NCBI GenBank assembly: GCA_003640385.1
Contig: RCAB01000271.1
Span: 1 to 64,000, forward strand
Reading direction: 5' to 3'
Length of the DNA: 64,000 nucleotides
DNA from: Setaria digitata
Taxonomy: Eukaryota; Nematoda; Chromadorea; Rhabditida; Setariidae
The stretch's first letter is position 1; each line of letters begins with the position of its first letter. Made by a program: the position numbers and the translations under genes. The notes below the pieces were generated by a model. It searched no databases. It saw only the letters and a program-made list of their open reading frames with translations, and was not told where the DNA came from. This document shows positions 1 to 12,657 of the stretch, one piece after another.

Positions 1-73
1 TTCCATAAAGAAAATAAACAAAGAATAAACACACAGATATTATTAAAACTTGAACTAACAATAAAAAACTTAC

Positions 74-3000
74 GTTGCACCAATTTCAGCGCTTGGTTCA
101 CTTGGAGTCTTTTCCACTGTCTTCAGCAGCGCACTTTCAAAAATTTCATTTGCTTCACTTCCAGAACAATAACGAATCTACAGACACAGGAAATCTCTTA
201 TAACGAACATCTTAATTATAGAACTAAACGAATTGGATACAAGTTGTATCACACATAATCCTGATATACAATGATATTGCTGAACTTTTTTTTGGAGAAA
301 ATTTATTCTTTTTTTTTTTGAAGAACACACCTCTGAATAGTCCAGAACATCCAAAACGAAAGATATATATCAATATCTTAAACTAAAATTAGTATAATTA
401 AATGTTTTTTTTTTTAATAACAGTCAAATNGTTTTAAATAACAGTCAAATAAGTTAAAAGATACCTGTGTAATGGCAAAAATGATTGCCTCTGGTAGGGC
501 AACTGTAATAACATAGTGTAGCCGTCGCAGTGATGATTTCATTGCGTCTTTAAACTTAGCAACAGTTATGTCTAAATGTTCAACTAAGGAGATCACATCC
601 GATTCCGGCAATAAATCACCTAAAAATGAGCATTTCATACAAACGGAACTTAATCCCTGTGGATGAATTCCTTCTAAAANCGATTCCGGCAATAAATCAC
701 CTAAAAATGAATATTTCATACAAACGGAACTTAATCCCTGTGGATGAATTCCTTCTAAAATCACTCAAAAGACTGAATGTGAATAAAAAAGGAATTTGAA
801 AAACGAAACCTAAATTCCTGAAAAATCCGTATGCTCCTTGAGAAAATTGAAAACTTAAAGAAAAAGCAAAAACAAAAGCAAACAAATTAAAAGCAATTTA
901 TTAAACTAACCAATATTTAATTCAAATTGCAGTGGTGCCATAACAGGTGGTTCATAACTGGCATGGCGTGCACATGTAAACTGACCAGTCCAAATAGCCA
1001 TCAAATGTCTAGCACACATTTCCGACTTGCACAGTCGTAAGATTTCCTTGGGTGCCAAAACACTGCTTGAAGCAACCTTACATCCATTTTCTCGGGTGCT
1101 CGAATTTCCTGAAATATGCTATTTATTACAGAAGCCAAGCACTCTGCAAATCTCCTCGTCAAGATGTGAAATATATTCTAATTATACCGTTCTTATCAAG
1201 ACTACTCCGCTCGTCATCAAAAGGTCGATAACTTCCCTCAGCAATTTCATCAGCCTGTTGGACAGCTGCTTTTAGTTCCTCGTCCTCAATCTCCTCAAAT
1301 ATAAATAAACTGTGAAAATTAATAAAAATAACAGCAGATTAATATCGCTTAATGGATTAAAAATGACAAGCACACTGTTAAACGGTATGATTTCGGCAAA
1401 GCGCAAAATGTTTCTCGTAGTTTACGCATTATGGTCATGTACACTATCAATCCTTACCTAGAATCAAATAGAGAATGATCAAAGTAGCAGCACTATGATT
1501 TAATCGGTTATAATCGGGGGAAATTTTGCACACTTCAGAGCATAATGAATCAGGAATTACTAGAAGTTGTTATAGCTTGATGCACAAAGGCTCAATCAAT
1601 ATCAATATGTCACAGGTTTTAAAATATATACGGGTTAAACTTCTCGAATGATAAAGGTTTTGGAAATTTCAATTATGCAACCAGAGGAGAAATTACCAAA
1701 TTCAAGACGACACGATTTCAAGCCAGACTAGAGATTCAGCATTCGAACTCACACTGTGACAGAGAACTTTAATTAATTGAATAAAGTGTCTCAACTTACA
1801 TCAATCTTCGCTTCCACTGTGTCGTACAAATAAATATTTTTCAACTGCACCATGCGAGTTTTTTCTGAATTTAAACACCTAAACAGAGAATTTTACGCGA
1901 TTATAGAAATGAAAACTCGAAATTAATATTTTGCCAATAACATGCTATTATTATCTTATTATAGTGAAACAAATTTGCATCAAAACGCACAAAGTTTACT
2001 GGCTTGAAAAAAAAAAAAAAAAAAATGAAATGAATGGAAATGAGGACGCTAAGTTTAATCGTCAAAAAGTCGAAAAAATTATAAAAAAGAATTCTAGCTT
2101 TAGGAACTGGCGAAAGCACTTATAGAAATAACGATCGAAATTTATTTATGAACATAAAAAAATTTAAGCCAAGCCATATTCTCTTATGTTATTATCATAA
2201 AGTTATATTTCTAGCATCTTATTAAATTTGTTTATTGTACAGAAATGGGCCAGTTTATGGAAGCTTTTTCTTGGAGTTAAATGTCAGGCAGTAATTATTA
2301 AACTATAAATATAAAATATCTCAACAAGTTTAACTTGCCATTCCGCATTAGCCGACATGTCGTCCAACGGCAATTCGGTGCAAACACACGATTTATTGAC
2401 ATTATCTATTTTTAGAACCTAAATGAGAGCTCATTAATAGTTATGACCGCGCAACAATGCGGAAAATCCCAATTCCAACCTTTATCAAATAAAACATACA
2501 TTCGTACCAATGACATTCAGAAGATAAAAAGTACAGATTTTGGCTACCATCTGATAATATGAATTAATGTGTGTTCAGGCCAGAGTGATTCGTCACGGAA
2601 TACTGATTCTTAGTTAAGGTGGAAAAAACTGACTGCCTGTTCAAAATACACTGACTTGTCCACGCGAACAAAAATAATGAAATATGTATTTGATTTAAGA
2701 AAAAAAAAAAAGAAGAAAAAACAAACAAGAATAGGCCATTTAACGATACGACCGCTTCGCGCTCGATTAATCCAAGCCAAGTCACCCTTGCTTAAATTTT
2801 CCAATTTTTCGCTTAATTCGGTTTCAAGATCTTTCATAACATCAGAAAATTTCAGCCTTTTTGCTGTTGGCGATGGTGATTTATCCAAACGCCTCTTACC
2901 TGAAAATTCCCTGTCTGAAATAATTTTTCATCATGAAAAACCTTCTCATCATTCGCATTTCCATTAAACAGGTAAATACTCGCTGAATCACTTAACTTCC

Positions 3001-6000
3001 TTCGAAAAGTTCATCGCACAAAAGTGAAAACATTTTATATATTTTGCCAAGCTTCTCACAACACATGTAAACAAGCATATAGAAATTTCAATCCATGTTT
3101 GATCAGTCGTAATTATAACGATATCCAACTGTGCGATGAAACTCACCATCCCGCTTGTTTTCACTTTCTTTTAGTAATCCAGCTAATTTCGCTTCTGCCT
3201 CACCACCAGCTGATTCCAATTCTTCTTCCAAACCACTAGTAGTACTTCTGCCTTTTTTATCACGTCCCTGATGCACATCATTTTCAACATTAATTTTTGC
3301 ATTATCATTTTCTTCCGTATCCGATTTTTCAACATTGTTCATTTGTTCTCTACGTTTGAAATATTTCATTACACTTTGAAGTGCCATTCGCAACTCGCAA
3401 TTTCTCTCCTAAAAATCGTTTTTTTTTTCTTTTTTTTTTTTTCAAAACGCAATTAAGTCGATATTAAACTCCTACTTGTATAAGAAAACAAACTTAAGTA
3501 CTGCCTGCACTTAATTCAGAGATAATATCTAAACGGAAATATTAACTGTGACAAAAACTGATCAGATTAGTTAAGACAGCATAGAATGGATCGACATTTA
3601 TAAACTAATATTTTATTTGTAAATAAAACTTTTGAATAAGTAAAATAATTTTGAAACAATAATGTAACAACACAACTGACTAAGGGACCGAAATTTCATT
3701 ACACTGTCTAAAATGCTGATTTAGAGTTTCGTAATCTGCTAAGCTACTAGATGAAATACTTCATCAGAAATGTTCATTGATTCTTTAGAAAAACAAATTC
3801 ATTATACAACAGATAATGGGCAGTAATGTTACGGAAAAAAAAACCTTTCTGATTGCAGTTTCCAGACTTTTGCTAGTTAATTCGAATTTTTGACAAGCAC
3901 TCAACGGGTAGCGCTCCGGTTTACAGTTGAATTTAAGGGGAAAAGCATCCACCATAGCAAATTTTTTCTTCAATTCACGGATCTAAAGTCATTCTTTTGA
4001 TAAATATTTTACAAACTTGGTACTAATAAACATTTATGCACTATTTGCTATAAATGAGATCACATAACTTACAAGTTCATTATATTAATTTCTTCTTTCT
4101 GAAACAGAATTAGCACTAAGTTTAAGCAAGTCTGTGTTGTACTATGACAGAGTCTTCATAATTCGAAAAAGAAAAAAATGCGTGCAAAGATTTTTCTTTT
4201 CAAATTAATTCATCTCTAACAAAACTTACCACAACTGGCCATTCTGAATGGTTTGGCATGCTGAGCCAAACAACTTCACCAATGTTCCAGATATGTGGTG
4301 CACTTGCATTACTTGCTGTATCGCCGCTACTTGCTGCATCACTATCTTTCTTGGTCTTCTTAGCGAGGTCACCCAAAACGCTCTGTTTATTGATTTCACT
4401 TGCTTTAAACGCTGTTAATTCCTCTGGAGCAGCAAATGTTGTAAGGGTAACAAAAAGCAAATTATGGATAAAGTTTTTTTTCTTTTTTCTTTTTACAGCT
4501 ATTATGAGATTTTCATGATGGTAATCTCGAGAACTGATTTTATAGCAATTTTTATAAAGCACTGTTAATACTGATGGGAATACTCTGCATTAAAGAGCTT
4601 TATTGATACCAATTTTTTTTTGCTTAACCGGTCGGAACAAGCACAGCAGTTGGTAAAAATAACACTGAAAAAAGCTAGTACTTGCGTAAACAAAAGAACT
4701 TTACAAGAGTCAAATGTACGCACTAAGCTAAAAGAGTTCAGTTCTTCAACAAATGAGTTTTTATCACATGAACTTTACCTGTCATTTGATGATCTGCACC
4801 TAAAAGCCCGTTTTTCTTCAGTATTTCAATTGCAGCTTTATAGGCTTCTTTCATGTCACTTTTCGCTCCCGTAGGTAGCTATAAGAAATTAAAAGGATAA
4901 TGATGACATCATAAAATTTTAAAAGTATATGAATTCAACAATTAAAAAAGGAAACAAACAGGTTCATTGCCAGTTAAGAGTCGAAGCTTTTGTGGAGGAC
5001 AGCTGAAAATCGAGGACTTCAAATTTGAGCTCTCATCGATGGGCAGAAACGTGTAAGTGACTTTTTTAGGATATACACAACGAACCTGAAACTTATTATC
5101 CATTTTGCATTTAAATCCAATCTATGTGCAGAAAAAATAAAAAATTTTTTCAGTAAACAGACAATTAAGCTTGCAATATCAGAAACCAAAGAAAAACAAA
5201 CCAATGCTGGCCATTCTGGAAAACGTCGATACGGAGCCCATACAACATCACCAGTTTTCAAGTCACCTGAAAAAAAGCTGCTAATTCAAATTTTCACCAA
5301 AAAGATTGTTTTTCTAAAACAAAATAATAAATACGGTGCTGGTCATGAACATTACCCTCACATTAAATCAGTTCTAATAGTATTTGATGAATGTAAGTTT
5401 GTGGTGATGCAAGTCAATCGCGATATACGAAAAACAAAAGAAGGGATCACATCAAAACTGTATGCTACATGTGCCCAACCACACATAAGAGATGCCTGCA
5501 CAGCATATGTGCACAACTAATTCCGAACGCTTGGAAGATTGCCATATTTAAAATAAGATAAATTACTCAATGTAATTTGACAAGACATTAATTTAAGGTG
5601 TTTTAAAGTCTTTTGAACAGCATCTTAATCACGAAGTAATGACTACGACTTCTTCTACCACACGAAAACAGAACAGCTAAAAGAAGTACAAGAATATCAT
5701 ATTACAGTAGTTATAAAAAAGTTTCCGCTACCATATTATAAAATAATGGAATATTAAACTAGGTAGGACGTAAAACATATATTTCAAACAATCAACTACC
5801 ATCCCCTACCAAACCATTTTTAGTATCATGGAAATGAACCTAATTAACATTATGAAACTTAAAATTAAACCAACAAACGGATCAAAATTAGCAAAAAATG
5901 ATCATGTGCCAATTAAGGAAAACTTACATGTTTGTGCTGAATTTTTTACAGGCCGTCGTCCCATTCTGTTATTTTTGTTGGCGTAGTGTTTTAAATTTGC

Positions 6001-6078
6001 CGTTGCTACACGATATTGACTAGACTTGAAAATAATTTCTAATTCTGAAATACCAGGATAGTTACAAAATTGATCCAT
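74..6078 (-). CDS. Triple PWWP-domain nuclear protein (5' part; continues beyond left edge)
   Basis: Fourteen exons read in one frame: 5928-6078 (ATG at 6078), 5202-5266, 4960-5085, 4779-4878, 4230-4423, 3845-3982, 3147-3408, 2727-2899, 2339-2418, 1800-1878, 1188-1293, 911-1108, 465-619, 74-177, then a GTAAG donor at the edge. About 643 codons are in the window. Three PWWP-like modules are seen: residues ~51-147 (core GDVVWAPYRRFPEWPALV), ~212 region (GEVVWLSMPNHSEWPVV) and ~390 region (KGDLAWINRARSGRIVKWPIL). Each is followed by beta strands and a C-terminal helix. PWWP domains bind methylated histone tails and DNA, so a chromatin reader role is inferred. The aromatic FPEWP core is best kept in module 1 and degraded in module 3. 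Module 2 is followed by a charged linker. After module 3 comes a Cys/His-containing stretch and an LPEAIIFAI segment faintly reminiscent of PWWP3A/MUM1 proteins. The intron at 1879-2338 fits only with a GC donor. Family assignment beyond PWWP is uncertain. Confidence 0.82.
416..450. repeat. Short direct repeat flanking N at 430 (assembly join)
   Basis: The 14 bases at 416-429 recur at 437-450, on either side of a single N. This lies in an intron of the PWWP gene. It is best explained as an unmerged contig overlap rather than a genomic repeat. Confidence 0.7.
600..760. repeat. 80-bp duplication flanking N at 680 (assembly join)
   Basis: Positions 600-679 and 681-760 are the same 80 bases with two adjacent substitutions (GC versus AT), separated by one N. 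The left copy includes the last 20 bases of a PWWP-gene exon (exon edge at 619). The right copy repeats that exon edge inside the intron. The two differences suggest two haplotypes left unmerged. Confidence 0.85.
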
Positions 6079-9000
6079 ATTTTATCAATCATATCACAAA
6101 CATACCAAATGGCGCTCATATGAACCGTAGATCAAGCAGTATTCGAAGAATTACTAGAAATTATAAATTCAAAATTTTTTTAGGCTGTTCACTTCCTCCC
6201 CCTCTTCATCTTCCCAAAAAAATTATCAAAAGTCTCCAGAACCACATATGAAAAAAACGAATGCTAAGAAAAGTTAAAATATTAATGTGAATTCTAAAAA
6301 ATGGTATCTACCCTAAAACACTACATACATTTGCACAGGTTGAAGAAAAAGGACTGAGTGAATGTGGAGGAAAAAACCGCATAGCATTGATACACGAGAA
6401 TCGCAAAAAAATTACTTATGCAAATTTGAATTAAATCTAAAAAATTATCAGCTTATGACAGAAAAAAAAAATCTTCCGTGAAACGGAAACTGGCAACGGT
6501 CATCATCCCTCGAAAAAACAGGATGAATTTACATCCAATTTACACGGCATGCCCTTCGCTGGTGTCGCAATGAAATTCGATATCTCATCGTTAAAATTAT
6601 TCGAATAGTTTTTATCGCGGACCTAGTCCGGCGAAGAAATTATAGGAGTTATCCGAAAATAGGGGAACATTGTTATACTCGATATGTTAAAATGTAACTG
6701 AGAGCAAGATAGTAATGCTAACAAATTAGTGAACAACTGCATATTTGCTTTACTTAGTTGCGAATAATATCCTAGATTTAATTTACTCAAATTCTAATAG
6801 AAAATCAATTTCTTGGGTAAATTAAATTTTTAAATGGCGAGAAGAAACAAAAAGCTTTTATCTCGTAAATTTTTCACTATAAGAACTGAATAAAAATCGA
6901 TCATTATCGCTGATCAATCAATGTATCACAGTTTAAAGCGAGGTAATATCATACAATATTGGATACTGTTCATATAGTAACAATCAACAAGCAAATAGCA
7001 AGATAATACGGTGTGCGTCGATATCGCACATGGCAATTTTCAGATTAGTACTAACACCAATGAACGGACTTTAATATGGTCATCGACAAATCAAAAGAAG
7101 GAAATCACTGAAAACCGATCCCGAAATTATTTAAAAAAATCCCGAAACAAAAAAGAAGGAGAATTAAAAGTAGAATGATGACGATTAATTGTACTTTTAT
7201 TATTTATTATTGCAACAGACTTCTACATTGCTAAATATTTGAAGTTTTGACTTTGGTATTTTGAAAAGCTATTATAAAATAATAAACCCTAAGCAGAATG
7301 GAATTCGGAAATTTCGAACAGTACGAAATCTTTGTCCGACCCAAGTAGCTATTTTAGTTAATTGATTAGGACTGAGGAATCACTAAATTTTAATGCTACC
7401 TAGTTAACCCATCTCTCCCCATAACTTCAAAAAAAAATCGCCACCAACTTTTGCATTTCATCGAGTTATCACAGAGAGTCCAGCACAATTCCAGAAAGAA
7501 CTCGGAAGGCTTAAAAATATACATGGATATATCACTGATTACCACTTGACTTGTAACTTTAAAGTCGCAATAAACTTAATTTCACAATTCAGTAGCATTT
7601 CTGCAAGAAAATAAGCTAAATTTGAAATTTAGACTGATTCAATCACTACTTGTTTAATGAATGAATGCGAAGTACACAATACTCACTCAATAAAAATGCA
7701 TAAACCTCATCTAAAAATTCCATGCTTATGTTAGAATATTATAACATTGCTCGAGATATTTCACGAAATTTTGCTTCGATTCGTCTACATATTGAAAAAA
7801 AAAAAAAAAAAAAAAAATACTGCAAACTGACATGACTAACAAGTGAGAACAGAATTTATCATATCCAGGAATAATTCAATACGTTTTTGTGATATAAAAA
7901 AAGTACGCGAGATGGAAATCCACTATCCTAATATTTCACTATTAACTGCGCTTAAAAACAGCATGACTCTAACCAGCTTAAATTATAAGGCGGCAGTTTA
8001 GCCCAACTGTCTTCTTATAATTTCATTCCTTTATAATTCGGTTAATTAGCGAAACATAATTAGCACCTCTAAAAGTTAATACAAGATTCATTTTTACTAA
8101 CAGTATAATAAAACGACCAAAATTACATCACTGATGATCAATATATTATACATGAAAGACTTAAAGAAAATCACCATACTTCTTGAACACTTAAAGAAAA
8201 TCACCATACTTCTTGAACCATTTTTTTTAAAAAATCGAAAAATTGGTCAACTGAAATGTTTTGGGAAATTAAGAATTATGGAAGGAATTTGAACAAGCTG
8301 GTAGTAAAACTACAAAGGAAAAACGAAATATTAATTATACTTGAAAAATTCAATCAGGAACTGCCGTAAATTTTATCTTTTATTAAATTTTTAGCTAGTA
8401 AAATTATCATTTCCGATTATATTTAGAATAAAAATTATATAAATTTGGCAATTATACGTTAAGAAGCAAAACTGCTTAGAGGTACATAAACATAAATGAG
8501 ACAAATCTTATCATATGCAAAAAGAATTCAGAATTCGGGCATCATCATTCAATTGAATGAGTATTCTTGCCAATAGATACCTTCCAATTCAAGTGAAAAA
8601 ATTTTCAAACAGAATCCAACACACATTATAACCCCTCCAAGAAAAAAAAAATGAAAATTAGTACATATTCATGATAAAAGGAAATTTTCAAATAGATAGA
8701 GTGGAAAAATTGAGCAGAGTAACAACACAGAAATTTTGAAGGCAACGCTTTCACTGCTTCAAAAAAAAATTGCTCAAGTAAAATCCTCAGATCGATGCAA
8801 ATCCAGACGCGAAAAGAGCGTAATTTCAAATAAATCGCGGTCTAAACGACTCAGTGAGCTAAATGAAATGATTTGATGGCATGAAAGACAAAAAACAGAA
8901 TCACAGTAGGCAATCTTTTAGTTCCCAGTTACAAGTAGATATACTGCGCTAAAGTAGCATCAGTACTAGCAAATAATTAAGCAACTGTGGGAACGAAAGG

Positions 9001-9184
9001 AATTACACATTTCAATTAAGAGAAAAAATAGAAAATCCACTAATTGAGCAGTTAAGCTATAATTTATAATCCACGAATTAAAATTTGTAGAACTTTTCTT
9101 AATCAACACCTATTAGACATACATGCAAAAGATGCAGCATTTACGGTTTTCGTTTGGTTATTTGGGAAATACATAATTCATCTT
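6079..9184. other. Intergenic region, no gene recognised
   Basis: About 3.1 kb between the start of the PWWP gene and the 3' end of the carrier gene. It holds the upstream region of the PWWP gene, an A-tract at about 7796-7817 and a perfect 30-bp tandem duplication at 8159-8218. The short open frames here show no recognisable domain. Confidence 0.6.
8159..8218. repeat. Perfect 2 x 30 bp tandem duplication
   Basis: The 30-base unit beginning ACTTAAAGAAAATC occurs at 8159-8188 and again, without mismatch, at 8189-8218. Perfect identity suggests a recent tandem duplication or an assembly error; there is no N here. Confidence 0.9.
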
Positions 9185-12128
9185 TCACTTCCCCACAGCT
9201 GAAGCTTCAAAACCTTCACCAATTTTCATTAGCTGTTTAACACGCATGTATGTATAATCATATACTGTGAAACTGATACCAACCGCAATCGGACCCTGGA
9301 ACATTATATTTTTTGAATCTTAAATTTATAATCTTGACTCCAAACAATGGATAATTCCATAGCTTCTGCAAGAATTTGTCCTTAATAAACAGCAAATTTT
9401 CAAACAAAACCAAGTTAATTTCAAAAGATAACTATTCCTGCTGTTTCCTGTCTCTTGATTAATCGCAAGGAACAAACTAGGGAATCGTAGCAGCTATCGA
9501 CTACTGACTATTGTTGCTGTAGAAAAAAATCATAGCAAGAATCAATAGAATTACTACAGAACACATCACACAGTAAATCTGCCGACTAAAAGCGAACAAC
9601 TTCGGTTAATAATGCTAATATATCCAGTTATTAAATTTAAACTTACTTTAATCCAGTTCAAGCTGAGACCTTTATAAAGACCATCTCTGATACCTTCAGT
9701 CTTCCCGATCATATACAAACTGTAGAAGACATTACATCCAGTAGGAATACGAAGCGTTTGCATGCGACGTCGTACAATATCGAAAGGGTAAGACGACGAC
9801 TGGCCGACTAACCCAGCAAAACCACCAAACAAAAGACGATGAACGGAAGAAACTTCTCTATTCGTCTTTTCTATATATAAAATTATAATCAGGCCTTTAG
9901 ATTTGAATTGCAGATGTAGTAAAAAAGGAGCGTCGGACGAAAATTTTAATGCTTTATGTTGCATTCACTTGAATTTCAAATTTCACTGCCTAACTATGCA
10001 ATACAGCCTCTTGTATTTTAATTCATTAACGCAAATCAGTCAATACCAAAGATCCTCTTTTGGGATATCAGCAATATAGCAACAGCCACCCCAATGAGAG
10101 AAAAAAAAAAATCTACTCTAGAAAGACAAGCGCAGTGAAATTCGAAATCATTTTAAATCTCGATAAAGTGTTTGCTACTTTCCTATCGCTGCCACATGAA
10201 AGCAATAAAAAAGCTAAATAAGGAATGGAAATTAATCAAAAATTTACCAAAATATATGAATTTAAGTGTTTCAAAAATAAAGAAGCTAGCTCCTGCGTAT
10301 GGTATTGCTCCCATTAAAGCTGGCATTAAGCCATTATAAAAAGTTCTGAAAATGAAGCATTGAAAAATTGAAAGTAACATAGCAAACTATTGTGGTAAAG
10401 AGTAGCAAACTACTCTTTACCACAATATTTCATATATTATGCCGCTAAAAAAATTACATTTGAAAATTCGTCGATACTTTTATTATTAACGACTCTTTGC
10501 AGAATTCTCTAACTGCAATATAGTAATATGCCGCAAGCGATAATGCGTTTATAACTGAGTAGTTACCAATGGTTAATGTTACACAGATCAACTAGGAATA
10601 AGATTAACTTAAATATATCAGAATAGGATAATTATGCAGCAATTCGCATACCTGATGCCATACCTCTGGTAATCTTTGATGAAAACTGTTAATAATGAGC
10701 TATATTCGTTAACGGTTGATGTTGCTAAACGTGCTTTAGCCGTATCAAGTGGATAGGTACATGTCGTTGCAACTACACCAGCCAACGAACCCGCGATATA
10801 GCGCTTCATTGGTGTTCTTTCTCTAAATTAGTTAAAATTTATAAAATCAAATTTTGAAGTTTTAATGAAAAAGATCAAACTACGATGGAGATGAATGGCA
10901 GGAATTTTCAATGTCCTAAGACGAAATATCATTATGTTTAACACTGCTCAAGTTACACATAATACTGCTAGAGTGGTCGAGTTTGTATGAATTTAACAGT
11001 GCAGTAAATGGAATGTGTGAATACAGTTACCGTAATCGGATAATTCGAAACAGCTCACGAAATAGTAAAATGGAGAGTTACGAAATATTCACAGCAGGCA
11101 AAGAGGTCACCTAAATGAAATTCATAGCTTAGACTGGAAAAATCCTACCCATCTTTATCAACCCATAAAATATGTTTGATTTCCTCATGTGCACCAAACT
11201 GGATTACCGCATACGGTACAATCCGTACCATCATAGCTGAATTGCCACGCCACAGCGAAAATAAACCAGTTGCTTTGTATGTATTTTTGATAAAATTAAG
11301 GGCTGACTTCAACGAATATTGGTAATTTCCGGAAACTGAATTATCTCTACATTTTTAACATCATTTTCAGAAATGGAAAAAAAAGAGAAGCTTTTTTGAA
11401 CAGTTCTGACTCTTTTAAACAAAGTTTTGATATAAATATTACAGAAACAAAATAAAAAAAATACTTTGAAAATTAATCTTCGTACGATCAAGTGGTGCAA
11501 TGGTAGTTTTCGCTATGGCACCAGCGCATGCTCCAGCTATCAACGATGCGAATATTGTTCGACTTGATCGATTTTTCTGAAATTTCAAAGAAATTTAAAT
11601 TTTTGTTATTCAAGAAAGGAGTCAACCTTTCATCACTGATTTAATAAAAAGGGCCATAGCTCTCGCTGAATATACCTTCAGTTTTATATATATTGAATAT
11701 ACGTTTTGTAAAGTAACATCAAATATCTGTTTTTTCTTCTACATCTAAAACAAAGCATGCAATTAACTCAGATACTGATCAAATAGATTAGAATATCATT
11801 CTAATCCATACAAATAACCAAATTTATTACTCAACTACTACACACCACGTCGTTCTTTTCCTGAAAAATCCCGTTATGTTTCTTGCAAATTATTAATTCT
11901 CTCTCTCCCAATTTCTTTTCCTTAACAATTCAGATCGCGGTATTTCAGTAGCAAAACAAAGTGCTATAAAGTTTTCGAAGATTAGACCGAAGCAACATTT
12001 AATAAGCTTATTATAGCGAAGGTATGTTTTCATCAAAAGATAAAAAAAAAAAAAAAAAAAGGAAGAAAGCAAAACTATGCGGTGGTTAACTTTGATTTCA
12101 AAAAAATTACCTCTTCAGCCCGTGACAT
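9185..12128 (-). CDS. SLC25A42: Mitochondrial carrier, SLC25A42-type (CoA / PAP transporter)
   Basis: Seven exons: 12111-12128, 11465-11576, 11149-11335, 10652-10822, 10248-10345, 9647-9870, 9185-9295. All phases agree, giving about 306 residues ending in TGA. The three mitochondrial-carrier signatures are present: PLDRTK at residue 34, PLDTAK at 130 and PFDIVR at 224, one per repeat of two membrane helices. The segments [19 protein letters not shown] and [13 protein letters not shown] match the SLC25A42/SLC25A16 group. By family knowledge, it exchanges coenzyme A and adenosine 3',5'-diphosphate across the inner mitochondrial membrane. The first exon codes only six residues, MSRAEE. A TTTTAG acceptor-like site lies about 29 bases upstream of the ATG. 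The length is typical for a carrier. The exact substrate is inferred from similarity. Confidence 0.93.
10388..10427. repeat. Perfect 18-bp hairpin in a carrier-gene intron
   Basis: Left arm 10388-10405 (TATTGTGGTAAAGAGTAG) is the exact reverse complement of right arm 10410-10427, with a 4-base CAAA loop at 10406-10409. It lies between carrier exons 10248-10345 and 10652-10822. Confidence 0.92.
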
Positions 12129-12610
12129 TGTCGTGTATTCTTAAACCATACTTTTCCTAAAATTTTTCATCCAAACAAGATTTATTTAAAAAAAAATCGT
12201 GGTTAATCGCTCCAGAAACATTGACTGCCAGCAAAATTACGGTTTCCTCCGAAACTTATTAACAAGCCTAAGAAATAATAATCGTTCTTATAATGTGTTT
12301 GAAAATAAAGGAAAAGATCATTTTTATTCTTTCCGCATCTTTCAGAAGTTTCAAGCTTCTTTAATATTTCTACTAAAAGTACAAGATTAAGTAAAAGAAT
12401 AAAGACAAAGTAACCATAAAGAGTAGAAGTGATCGAGGTATAAGCCTTCTTCTTCGTATAACCAAAATAAAATAGTTGATATTTCAAGCTGTATCGTCAC
12501 ATAAATTTACATAGTAAGCTGTGATGCTAAGCTAAATATAATGACAACCTTTAATATTGCGAATTGCACATAATAATCACTGTAGCAATAAATACAGGTT
12601 TGTATATATT

Positions 12611-12657
12611 AAGAACTTATTTCATATATAACATATCGTCATGTGAAATAAGTTCTT
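12611..12657. repeat. 14-bp inverted repeat with 19-base loop
   Basis: AAGAACTTATTTCA at 12611-12624 pairs perfectly with TGAAATAAGTTCTT at 12644-12657. It lies in the intergenic region about 500 bases upstream of the carrier gene start. Confidence 0.88.

Noticed and set aside
9566..9964. Continuous minus-strand frame of 132 codons as a separate gene
   Set aside because: Its middle is carrier exon 9647-9870; both ends are intron sequence.
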